A stretch of DNA of 64,000 nucleotides from Centropus unirufus (lineage: Eukaryota > Chordata > Aves > Cuculiformes > Centropidae): NCBI GenBank assembly GCA_013397695.1, contig VYZI01000118.1:171510-235509 (forward strand). The letters are read 5' to 3'. Positions within the stretch are counted from its first letter, which is position 1. The number at the start of each line of letters is the position of its first letter. The translations under genes were made by a program, and so were the position numbers. The notes under the pieces are model-generated. The model searched no databases. It was not told where the DNA came from and was given only the letters and a program-made list of their open reading frames with translations. Positions 1-11,928 of this stretch are shown in pieces.

Positions 1-1052
1 TATTATCTAGTGTAAATATTCTGGACAGAATTCTAACATTTTAAAGTTGAAATGTTATCCAGACATCTGGTTGCTTGTGCAGATACTGTTTAGAGAAGTA
101 AGTAAAGAACAAAGTATAGTGTTTGATTGGAAAAATCACTATATATATAGATATGTATCTAAATAAACATTGTTGATAAGCTTAAATTAGCTATGTCCTG
201 AAGTTCTAAAATATTTGGATGTGAGATGTTAGATGGAAGTACTTTTATTTTCTTTGTTATTTTTTTTTAATCTTTGGTGAGGACGTTACCCTTGTTTTAA
301 ATGAATTGTTTTGGCTTAAGTCATATCTACAGTTCACTGCCAAACAAGTGAATAGGGCTTATGCTTATAAAGACTATACTGATTTTTATTTAGCAGATGC
401 AATTTCATTAGTCAAATGCTTGGTTTTCTTTAAATATTAGCACGTGGCTTTGCTTGCAACAAAACTTCTCAGTAGGGCTTAGAAGGACTGAAGCCACTGA
501 TAAAAGAACAAAGAAATGATGCAAGGAAAATCAGGAGTTCAGTGTTTGATTATTCATGTTCTGTGTCAGAGCAGTTACAATTTCCTGGCTGTCCCCTTAA
601 AAATGTAATAAAATGTGAGGAAAATAGTGTGTGTGGGAGGGATTTATGTGCCTCAATTTTTCATTTCCTTGATGTTATTCCAGCGAGCTCTTTGAACAAC
701 ATAGTATTCATTTTTCCCACTCATCATTTAAAATGTAGAGAGCACAGGTGTTTAATGTCTCTGGATACTAATCCCAGCGCTCTTCTCTTTAGAAAGAATT
801 AATTCTATTAAAAACATTATTCCTACTCAAGAACAACAGTAAATACTGTCTGTCCTGGAGTATTCGTGTAAAGTGAATGACCCCCAGTGGTCATGTTGGA
901 GATTACCTGCTGGCATTTACTTCCTCCTCAGCGATAGAAATTGAATTATTTTAGATTGGGCACCTTTGGTAAATTATTTTGACACCAAGAAATCACTTTA
1001 AGTATGAAGTAGCAACAGATCTGTCCCGAAGTGTATTATTTTTTAAAAAAAA

Positions 1053-1096
1053 TTATTTATTTTAAATTTTAATATTTTATTTATTTTAAATTTTAA
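1053..1096. repeat. Tandem AT-rich 20-bp repeat, two copies
   Basis: The 20-mer TTATTTATTTTAAATTTTAA occurs at 1053-1072 and again at 1077-1096, a period of 24 bp. It is probably replication slippage in low-complexity DNA. Confidence 0.85.
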
Positions 1097-3660
1097 CAAC
1101 TAAGGAGACCGCTACACTTAGAAGATAATGGAAAGAGAACAGATACAGCTGGAAATTGTGCACATAAAACCCATGTGTACCACCCCAAGAGCTGCACTGC
1201 ATTGTGTTCAGGTGTTTCACAAATGTATCTATTTTATCATATTTTTACAAGAGATTAACTGAAGATTCTTTTGAAACCAAATGAAATGGCACCAAGTAAT
1301 AAGGAAATAATTTTGGAATCTGCTTGAAATAATGCAGTGTTAATATTCTGAATTATAGAATGATTCCCTTAATTAGATATTAATAAGCACAGACACAGAA
1401 CCAAGCAAATTCTCTGCAACCATTCCCTCAGATAATACAAAAGGAAGATCTTTTTTATCTGAATAAAATCAGAAGTATAGGAACTGAAGAATATTGTTAC
1501 CTCAGAGGCTCAGATGCTATATACTGCATAAACGGATCTTTGCTTACTAACAAAATTTTGCCCTACAGAGGTTAATTTAATCGGAATTTGATATCAATAC
1601 ATATGATCTGCTACCTAAAGTATCACTGTCTGAAATCCAAAATATATATTAATACTTGTATTATTTTTTTCCCTTTGGGATTTTTATTACGGAAAGTTTT
1701 TCAGCCTGTAATACATAGAATTATTGTGTCCTGGGCTCATTTCTCTAGGTTTTTGTTTGTGTAGCCGTACGTGTGTTTCTGTTTAAAATCCTGTGCTTTC
1801 TGTATTGAACACAAGTAAAGCAAAGAAGATTCACAGCCACTCTGCTCTACATCCGATTCAGCCCTCAATCAAAAAGGGGAGAAACAATAAAACTCTTCAA
1901 AGCGATAACTTGCCCTCCTTTTCCAGATATTAACGAGCCCCATTTGTACTGAATTTCACTGCACCTCGGTGGTGGAATAAGAAAGAATTGCAGGTTAGAA
2001 ATACAATTTTAAGCAGCAGATCAGGTTCTTTGCCGAGCTGAGGCTCAGCTTCTGATAAAAATGGAAGTGTCATTCATTGCTGCATTTTGCACGCTGTCCT
2101 TAGGCTGCTTACACCCACTCATGCCAGCTGCCAGATCTTTTCCAGCCCCCACTCGGCATCTGATGTAGGTTTTTACATCGAATGCTGATAGAATGCAATA
2201 TATTGTGTGCGGCCCTTAATCTGATGCGGGGGACTGGCGCCTGCGGACACAAAGGAGACCACCTGAGGGTGGGGAATGTCAAAGAGATCCCATGCAACAC
2301 GAGGAAGGAATCACGATGTGGTTATGATTTAAGTCACGAGGAATTCTCTAAATTCAAAGGAGCCAGCGTAGAAACACGGGAGAGACAGAAATCGATTCTT
2401 CGAGTGGTTGAAAAGGCGTTACAAGGGGATGTGAAGGCTGGATGGAGGGGATGTATGGTAGATGCAACAGGAACACAGGAAGCCCTGACACGTTCTGTAC
2501 GAGACTACAAAGCCAACAAAACAAGGAGAGGGAAAGGAAAAATCCAGGCCACTCCATTCAAATACAGAGATCCACGATTTAACTAGAAAGTCAGGAAAGG
2601 AGAGGTGCTCCCAAAGGGGATGCATATATGTAAAATATTATTCCCATAGTTTAAGAAGAGTAACTAATGATCTATTGTTGAATGTATATTGCTTGTTTAT
2701 ACATTGCCCACAGTGTGAGAAGAGGAACTTTTTACCTTTTTCTATTATCTTAAGAAAGAGCAGCAACTGCTCCTCAGCAGCTCTTGGTGTTTTTACTGGG
2801 TATGTGAATTTTATATATAAAAAAAAGAGGGCAACCTACAACCTGAAACTTGTTATTATGACTGGAGAGGAGGTAGGTGTTATTGTCATGCTAATATATA
2901 AAATGAGTTCATTAGACGCGTTTCTGTTTGCTTTTTCCTAAAGAATATTTTCTGTGGTACAATTTGGGTATAGGTTTAAAATTCCCACAATCCTTTAGAG
3001 AGTCCTTTGACTTCAGGTCTCCTGGACACTGTTGATGGTGCAGCCGTGCTGTACCTGTTCGGCACATTAAAGCGTTAGAAGTCTTGGCTCAGTCTCACAA
3101 CCAAGTACTTTCCATAAACCCTGAGAAAAGAGCTTTTTGAGCATTTACAGCTATGGTGTACCTCAGCAGGGGCTTAGAAACCTTTTAAAAAGTATTTTCT
3201 TAAAGTTGTAGTGATATAAACCAGCATTTTTACTTCTTTCCTAATCAATTGACCTCTGCATAAAGCCAGCCTCAGTGCTGATTATTTTCCTAACCTTGAC
3301 TTGAAACCGAGCTAGGATTTAATGCAAACAATTTTGTGGTATTTTCTTCAGTGTTGTCCTCACCTTCACTAAATCTACAATACAGCAACATGACACAAAA
3401 GTCACCTGCTTTAGTAGTAGCATCAGAAGACAAGCACTATCTAGCCAGAACTACAGTGTTCACATAAGCTCTGATAAGTGCGCCCTGGGAATTTGCTTTT
3501 CATTCCCAGAGCTGGCACCATGTCCCTGGGGACTCCTTAGTGCACCACTGCGTGCTGCTGCCATTGAAACGCTAAATACATATTTATAAAAGTGTAATAA
3601 TGATTCATTTGTCATCTTCCTAGATCTCAATGCATCTGCTTGATGAGTTTAGAGTATCCA

Positions 3661-3780
3661 GATCCAGAATTGTGATCATGGCTTATCTTTGGCTGTTGGA
3701 TCTCAATACACACCATCGATGGATTCACAGTAATTTGATCCAGAATTGAGATTATAGCTCATCTTTAGGTGTTGGAGTAC
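3661..3780. repeat. Direct repeat of about 44 bp, period 76
   Basis: GATCCAGAATTGTGATCATG at 3661 and GATCCAGAATTGAGATTATA at 3737 begin two copies of roughly 44 bp that both continue into a CTCATCTTT/CTTATCTTT and GTTGGA stretch. The copies differ at several positions, so the duplication is old. Confidence 0.85.
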
Positions 3781-3967
3781 TCCAGCCAAATGGGTGGGAC
3801 CTGACATTATTCCGGGTAGGATCAGTGACAGCCCAAAGGGATTGAGCTAGGAAAACATCAAAAGGTGGAAAAAAAGTCTGATCTGCTTATGCAATCTAAG
3901 TGTTCAGACTCTAAGGATCTGTAGGGTTTTTAGAGGAACATTTTGTTCCTCTTTTGTTGGAGGCTTT

Positions 3968-4066
3968 GTGCACACTGATCCAGTGGGAGGTGTCACGGCC
4001 CATCACAGGGGAGTAGAACTGGATGAGCTTTAAAGTTTCCTCCAACCCAAACCATTCTATGATTAT
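3968..4066 (+). mobile_element. CR1 LINE 3' end, sense, old fragment
   Basis: About 100 bp matching the CR1 3' terminus: CAGTGGGAGGTGTC, then AACTGGATGAGCTTTAAAG, then TCCAACCCAAACCATTCTATG. It ends in the CR1 tail motif ATTCTATGAT. It is diverged and 5'-truncated. Confidence 0.85.
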
Positions 4067-7000
4067 TTTTTTTCCCAGACGATACATAATATGGCTCAAA
4101 CCCTCTGAAAACACATAGATTTATCTTCTTACTGGGACGTTTAACTCTTATAGACCAGAATTTTTAAAGCTGCTTGTTACAAACTGTTCTACTGAATGAT
4201 TTAATTAATTGATACCTTTGTTTTGCACATAATTTGCAGAAGTGCTCATTAGGATCATAGAATAGTTCAGGTTAAAAGTGCTTTTTAAAAGAATTTTTAT
4301 GGTGGCTGCAAGCATAAGAACTTTATATATATTTAATGAACAGATTCACATAGAGAACATGGTACTGTTTGCTGTGGATCTCTTTTCTCACTGAAGTAGT
4401 TATGTGAGTTCTTTTTTTATTTTTTAATGTTATTTTAGGCTGTAAAAAAACCTCATTAGACAGCCTTTGACAAATGATATCAGGGAGCTTCAAGTAATTG
4501 GTCAGGTATCACACTGCAGATTAGAGTTTATTTGTGAACTATTCCTTTTGGCTGTGTAGCCTCTAAAAATTTAATCTTTTTCTTGTGTTGGAGAGCGGAA
4601 TCATTCTAAACCAGGGGAAGAGCAAACAGTTCTGCTCAGGCGGGAATATCTTTCTTTTATGTGACTAGAATGTTTTCAGAGAACTACTACTTTCTGAAAA
4701 GAAGAGAAAACAAGAACTGACTAAATTAAATGATCTGAATGCAGCTGATGAGTAGCTGTGTGCATTTCAAAACAATATTGGCTAAAGCATCTTATAATTT
4801 TTCGTGGATTCAATGTATTGGCTTCCTGACTTGAGCCTCTCAGACTGTGATCACTGATGTTAAAATTTTGTTGATTACTTGTGGTCTGGCTTATATATAT
4901 AAAATATCATAAGAAGTGCCTTCAGAAAAAAAAATCAAATAGGTTGGAAGTTATTGGTTCAATTCATAACAGGATTAGATGAACACATGGTTTAAATTAA
5001 ACAGAATTTCCACACATTTGATAGATAAATGCATAGGGCACATGGCTGTTTCTGATCTGCAAACACCCTCTAGCTCTTAAAATTCAGTGTCTGTGGTCTG
5101 AAAATCATACTGGAACGCGTTATATGTGTGCAAAGGCTGTAGAGCAGCACATAGTGGATTTCAGTTTGCCTCAAGCTTTGGTGGTTTAATATTAAGGCTA
5201 TGGTTGAACCACCAAAAAGTCTGCCCGGGGATATAAGAGGCCACCATCTCCTGCTGCCCGAGAGCTGTGATATATCTCTGGCAGGAATAAGGAGCTGCCA
5301 GTGGTCTGGTTTAGGGGTGTTTTTTCTCTCTTCTTTTTTTTTTGTTTTATTTTGCTTTCCACAAAAGCCCTTTCTGAATGCAACGGGAATAAATTCACTT
5401 TAGAAGTGAACACTGAAGCAAAATCCAGACCAGCTCTGGCACTGGAAGTGTTAGAACGGCCCCAATGGACCTGCCCGCTGTACATCATGGGAAGGAAACC
5501 TGTCCGCTGTAGCACACATGCGCGGGCTCTGCTTGACACATCACACGCGATGACATCTGTTGACACTTAAAGTATTGTTAACAGCAGAGATCAGAAAGAC
5601 GTGGCATGCGAAGGCAGTTGGAGCTGCCAGCAACTCCGATTGTTTTACACGGCAGGCTTGGAAATCTCCGTTAAACTCTGTAGGGTGTCCAAATACAGGT
5701 AACGCGACGAGGCTGGCTGAGGAGTTTGTGGGTAAAGAGCTGGAGGATTTTGGCCTGCTGTAGGGCAGATGTTTAACTGGGAGAACTTCAAAGCCTTGGA
5801 CTTGGAGCAAATCCGTCTGCCGTAATAATGGTTATGTGTGTCTCAAGGAGCCTTTCGGGCTTCCATTCGCTCACTGGCTGGCACAGAAAGTGTTGTTATC
5901 AGGAGAACTCCCTTATTGCCCAACTTCAGAAAGCTGTCGCTGTGCTGGTTGATCACTCTCCGAGCTTTCCAGCAATCCTAATATGTAAAACGTTAAAAAG
6001 GGAAGAAGCTGACAGAAAAGGAGAGATCCCCCAAGCATTTGCCAAGCTCTTTGTAACTGATTTCTGTTCACACAGGTTGATAATGTTTGTGTTTGACCCC
6101 GAAAGTAGGACCATGCTTCTTAAAATTAGTAATTAACGGTCTTATTGCTTGGAGGGATGAAAAGCTGTGTTTCAGGAGGCACGCGGCCAGGGAGTTGGTT
6201 TCTGTTGGTTGCATTTCAGCGCTTGCCATTTAGAGCTTAAACCTACATAGGATTCTATCAAGATTTACAAATTGAGATGTTTTTTAAACATGCTAAAAAT
6301 CTGTATGTCCACCTAAACCCATTTAAATATTGGTGATAAATTTTAATTTCATTAGGTTTTACTCCAGTGTTTAAATCTGCAGAGCTGGTGTGGTTTTGAA
6401 ATATTATTTTCTGTATAGCGAACAGCGGAACTATAACCATTTGCCAGTGTTTTCCCAAGAAAACCACAACATAATTTCTGCAGCCTAGTACTCATTCCAG
6501 GACTGAGCTCAGAAGATTTTATTCCTACAGTTATTCATGTTGCTTTTCTCTGTTATCAAAGTACTATTTAGCACCTTACCTTGACTTTCTTTTCCTTTGT
6601 ATTATTGTTGTCTTTTAATACGAGAATAACTTTTGCTAATATTTGTACAAATAGGGTTTGTAAAAACACCCTCCTGTCTGAATCACAGGCGGTTTACATT
6701 GCTTTTTTTTGTGGCTTTCCACTGAAATGGAACAGGGCAGCTTTACATCACAAAATGGATCAGGCAAATGCAGTCTCTCTTTTCATTTTTATGTGCAATC
6801 AAACTAGGGCTGAACATTTGCCAGCGCCTTGAGAATGCATAGGATATATTGTAGGAATGGCATTTGCTTAATGATACACATTTTTGTAATTACTTTTTTC
6901 CTTTAATGGAAAATAACACTAGGTAGTGATTACAAAATAAAATAATGCAGATAAAGGCTCATTTTGAGTTTGCTCCCATCTCATTTATGTCCTTAGCATA

Positions 7001-7380
7001 ACAGCCGTAAGATTGTATTTTTTTTTCATCCTGCTTTTTTGATTGCATAAAGCCCTGTAAATTAATTTTTTGAGCGGAAGTCGATTTTGAGAGCACTTAC
7101 TGGGGAAGGCAGATTAAGAAAGCAATTTCACAAATAATACTTCGCAGCTTTTAGTTAAAAGTGAAAGCAACAATTTATAATCTTGCAGCTCCTGGCCAAC
7201 TTCCCATACCTAAGCCTGCAATAATATTTCCATCAAAAAATCCCTTTGCATCTCAGCCATTAAAATTTTCCACAGGGTGAAATATTTACTTGCTAGGTTT
7301 TGGCCCAGAAGGAATTTCATTCTGGCATCAACAGGCCTTAATGGCCCTGACAGGTTTCCCAGGGGCTTCTCACACCACAC

Positions 7381-7602
7381 AGAGTCATGGAATGGCTGGG
7401 GTTGGAAGGGACATCAAAGCCCATCCAGTTCCACCCCTTGCCACGGGCAGGGACACCTCCCACTGGATCAGGGGCTCCAAGCCCCATCCAACCTGGCCTT
7501 GAACACCTCCAGGGATGGGGCAGCCACCGCTCCTCTGGGCAACCTGGGCCAGGGCTTTATCACCCTCATAATAAAAATTATTCCTAATATCTCATCTAGA
7601 GC
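7381..7602 (-). mobile_element. CR1 LINE 3' end, antisense
   Basis: Well-preserved reverse-complement CR1 of about 220 bp. It starts at the tail (GTCATGGAATGG), runs through CATCCAACCTGGCCTTGAAC and CAACCTGGGCCAGGGC, and fades after TTCCTAATATCTCATC. Low divergence from the avian consensus suggests a fairly recent insertion. Confidence 0.93.
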
Positions 7603-8581
7603 CCACGAGGCTGGCCCAGGGCACGGACCTGGTGCCCTCTGTGCCCTGGCATTGTGAGATGCACTAGTGACACAAACGGACAATTTGAATGTTTAGACGC
7701 TTTTCAAAGATAATTAAAATAAACTAAATAAAAATTCAGATTAAGTTCCCAGCCTGTCCCAGTGAGCTTGGCAATAATTTGCAGTCATTTTAGCTAAGAG
7801 AGGAGGAAAAAATAAAAACCCCAAGCCTTCTGTTTCAAAATCTGGTGATCAGTTTGAAGCTCAACATGTGAAGAGGCATCAGAGCACTCTGCCTGGAATT
7901 TGCTAGAGAATCTGTGGAGCCTCGATTGCTGAAAGCAGTGAAAAATGAATTTGGGGAGTGTTCACAAGTCAAGAAGTTCTTAAATTAAAATAATCGATTG
8001 CTTCCCTTGGAATAGTCAATGCAACCTTTCTACTAAATATTGGTATTTCTTCCTCTCAAGTTTGCTCTCCTTGTTCTTCCTTATAAGCAGGCCTTTCAAG
8101 TTTTAGGTAAAAATGTTACATTTCTGGGATAATGCTGTTATGTGGGCTACCAACCAGGTATAGAATACTGATGTGAATTTTTTTTATCCCTACGAATCCT
8201 CCCTAGTGTTTTTTTTACCATGTTTATTACATAGTTGTACTCTTCTACGTCAAAATAATGTCATTTTATTCAAGTAGAATACTTGCTAATATAGAATAAT
8301 TTAAATTTTCACCATGATGCGGTGCAGTTACGTTAATTGTATGAAAAAGCTGTAGTCAGCTACAATTTGCTTCAACACGAAGAAAGCATTTATATTGGAA
8401 AAGCTGAGATTTTTAACTCGGGACGTTGTGGGCTTGTACACCAAAACACAGGAGGCTTTTTAGGTAACCCTGAAGTTTTTTAGGACTTTGAGGGAGAAGG
8501 GATAGTTTTTCTGGCTGTGCTGCGTTTATGTTATGGTTGAAACTGGCTCTGAAGGATCAAAGTTCCAAGTGATTAACTTTC

Positions 8582-8945
8582 CATAGAATCCTTAGGTTGG
8601 TGAAGACCTCTAAGATCATCCAGTCCGACCATCAGCCCAACACCCCCGTGCCTGTGAATTCATGTCCCAAAGTGCCACGTCTACACGCTTTTGAACACCT
8701 CATGGAAGGAGACTCCACCATCTCCCTAGGTGGCCCGTTCCAATGCTTCACCACTTTATTGGTAAAGAAATTTTTCCTAATATCCAATCTAAATCTGCCC
8801 TGCAGCAACTTGAGGTCACTTGTTACTTGGGAGAAAAGATCAACACCCACCTCACTACTTTGAGGGATTTGTAGAGAGTGATGAAGTCTCCCCTCAGCCT
8901 CCTCTTCTCCAGAGTATAAACAGCCCCAGCTCCTCCTCACAAGAC
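8582..8945 (-). mobile_element. CR1 LINE 3' part, antisense
   Basis: About 360 bp of an older CR1 subfamily. The reverse complement contains remnants of the C-terminal end of the CR1 reverse-transcriptase ORF, including GRFRLDIRKNFFTNK and a PPREMVESPS-like stretch, followed by the 3' untranslated end. It is 5'-truncated and no longer coding. Confidence 0.92.
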
Positions 8946-11639
8946 TTGTTAATTTGAGCAAATGCCAGGTCAAACACAGGATATGATAATGGCATAGGTT
9001 GAGAAGAATAACAAGTGGGAGGAATGAAACCCAAACAACCCTAAACCTATAAACCTGATTTTACAGCTTGAGGAAAGAGCCACAGGCACAATGATTTGAG
9101 GAAAGGAAATCACAATATATTAATTTGCTTTTTAGTTATTTGCTTCGCCAATAGATGCAGTGCTTAATTTTAGAGTTTCGTAGCCTCAGTGATTTTCTTT
9201 GTTTTGTTTATTAATGGACAAAGTCATATGTGTTATTCCTGATGGTTTAACATGTCCCATAGCAAAACTGCCGCTTTGGTTGAGTGTTGTAACTCAGATA
9301 ACACTTCATGGTCCATATTTTGATTGCATGCATGTAAAAAAAAAACAGTTTGTGAATTGCAAACATAGGAAATGTAAACTTTAATATAATAGCAATACGG
9401 CAGAGTTCTGCAAGTTAATTTTTTCCTTGTGGCATTGGAAAAACAACCTCTGGAAGAAAAGACAACGTATTTTCAGTGTCCATGAGGCATGTTGATCGTT
9501 CCCTCAACAAGTGCTGTGATTACAAAGGGTAATTAATGGCTGTTGTGGTTATTGCTAGTTGCAAGCCTGAGGCCTGTACATCTTAACCTTTAGAACCTCT
9601 GTGCTATGTAAAATGAGAAAGTAATCTCTTCCTTAACAAACCTGCAAGGAGAGTAAAAAAATACATGGGTGTACAGAACAACCGGAAAGACAAGTAGAAA
9701 AAAGAAGGGAAAAAATTGAAAGGAAGGTATAAAATGTCTCTTTACCACTTCCCTAACTGACGTGATCATTTGACCCATGCAAAATAAATTAAGATCACTA
9801 GGCTTATTAATTTTGGGCAATATTTCAACCTTCCTTTTGGATCAAGATCTCTGGCTCAACATGTAAGAATAATTGTCTTATTTGCCAGATATCTCAAAAT
9901 ATTTGGGACTCCCACAACTCTCTGACACTTTTTGGCAGCTGCTCACAGCCTCTTGCACAGCTGCTGTTAGCTCAGGAATTCCGGGCTGATTTTCTTGTCA
10001 GATTGCAATTGCAGCTCCAGGTGGTAATTGTGGGTTCCAGGCCTCACCTGCCACCAACAGAACCTTCTGTTCTCGGATTGTGGATCTCCTGCTAGCAACA
10101 CGCTCATTTTTGTGCCGAAGGGAAGGGCAAATTGGAATCCACCAAGAGAACAATTAGTTTTCTGACCAGCAAAGGCAGGAGGGATCATCAAACCGTGGTG
10201 AGATAGCGCTAGTCATCTTCCCCCAGACTTGATCTAGGATGTGTTGCTAGGCTTGGTTCTTCCTTCTCTTTGCTCTTTTCATCTAGGTCTGACAACTGTA
10301 GAGTTGGGAAGGACAGATGAACAGAGACAATAGTATGCGTGACTTAGATTGGCAAAGGTGTGGGTGCCAGTTTTGGAATCAATTTTGCAACCACACTAAG
10401 TGGAACGACCCTTTGATTTTTAAGGGTGTCCCCTGGTGGTGCTTTTGTTCTGCTTTTGCTTTGACTTGAGCGGGCCAAACTGATCCTCTTCATATGTAAC
10501 TGAAAAACAACATAATGAAATAGCAATATATTAATTAATTGAAATGAATTAGAATTGATTGCAATATTTTCAATGTAAGAAAAAAAAATGTGCAATTTTC
10601 ATTGGTCCATGTGAGGTTGTCTTGCTCAGAAGGTAAGCCCATAAAAGACAGCAAGCTACGATCTGCAAGTCCTACCTTATGGTCAGATTGATGTTTCTTG
10701 CCAAGCTTTTGGGACTGCAGAATCTTCTAACCCAGGTCGTAACATTTATTTTCCTGAATTTTGGGGAGTTTAGTACTTGCTTGAGCACCTCATTGGCAAG
10801 TAGAGGTCGTGGGCAATTTGACTGTGATGAAACTGTGCCAGTTGTGTTCATCTGTAGCTTTTTTATCTGTATTCTAATCATCAGTACTTTACAGTGCAGC
10901 TTGTATTCCATGAGAAATTTGGAATTTCTTCTCAAATCGTTCAGATAGTGTATGTGAGAGAATTTACAAAGCCATGACTAACAAGCAGGCAGTTCTGGGA
11001 GCTGGCAGAACCACCAGGATTTTTACTGCAAACGGAGCACACTGTCTATGGCAGTTTGGTACTTAGTTAAAACAATAATTTGATGGTGTTTTTAGAGAGG
11101 GAGGAGCCATGTCGTGGGATGGAAACGTGAACAAATTTGGCAGTGGAACGGTCAACAGGTTCTTTCACCACATCTTTCCTCATAAAATGTTTAATTGGTG
11201 CCATAAATGGCCTTTAAACATGTTTACAGTATATTTAAAGAAAATTGATGTTTAACTTGGCCAAGCCCCTCATAACTTTTAAATGTTTGACCTGTCCCAA
11301 AACTATTATGGACCCTGTGAGTGGTGAAAAAAGGTGGCTTAAACTGTGAAGAAAAAAGTTTGGTATTTGTGGTGTTATGTTGAATGTGGAATTAAGGTGT
11401 TGTGGTCACACAGAACATTGGATATATTTATTTACTCCCTCCCTCTACCAGCTGATGAAGCTGAGTTTTAAAAGTGCATTTCAAGAATGGGTAAATCTAT
11501 GTATCTGTGACGTTGGTCTGGAGTCACTCTCAGAGCAACCGTGAGGAAGCCTCAGAAATTATTAAACCCATTATCTTTCTTCCCTGAGACTTCATATATT
11601 TAATGGACTGTTTTCCTTCACTGATGCATAGATCTGGAT

Positions 11640-11928
11640 ATCTTCCCCCTTCCAATTTAAAGCCGTTCCCCCTTGTCCCATCACTCCATGCCCTTGTAAA
11701 AAGTCCCTCCCCAGCTTTCTCATAGTCCCCTTTCAGTACTGGAAGCTCTGAGGTCTCCCTGGAGCCTTCTCCAGGCTGAACCCCCAACTCTCCAGCCTGG
11801 CCTCATGGCAGAGGGACTCCAGCCCTTGGATCATCTCCGTGGCCTCATCTGGACCCATCCCAGCAGTTCCATCTCCTTCTTATGTTGGGCACTCCAGAAC
11901 TGGACCCAGGACTCCAGGTGGGGACTCA
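11640..11928 (-). mobile_element. CR1 LINE internal 3' segment, antisense
   Basis: About 290 bp of CR1 lacking the last 200 or so bases of the element. The + strand reads CTTCCCCCTTCCAATTTAAA, then CTTCTCCAGGCTGAAC, then TTGGGCACTCCAGAACTGGA, all typical of the reverse complement of the ORF2 C-terminal region. The missing 3' end suggests internal truncation or later deletion. Confidence 0.88.

Noticed and set aside
2182..2586. 134-codon + strand open frame
   Set aside because: No similarity to a family I know, no splice-site or codon pattern suggesting coding, and another frame of similar size lies on the opposite strand; a chance frame in a locally GC-richer stretch.
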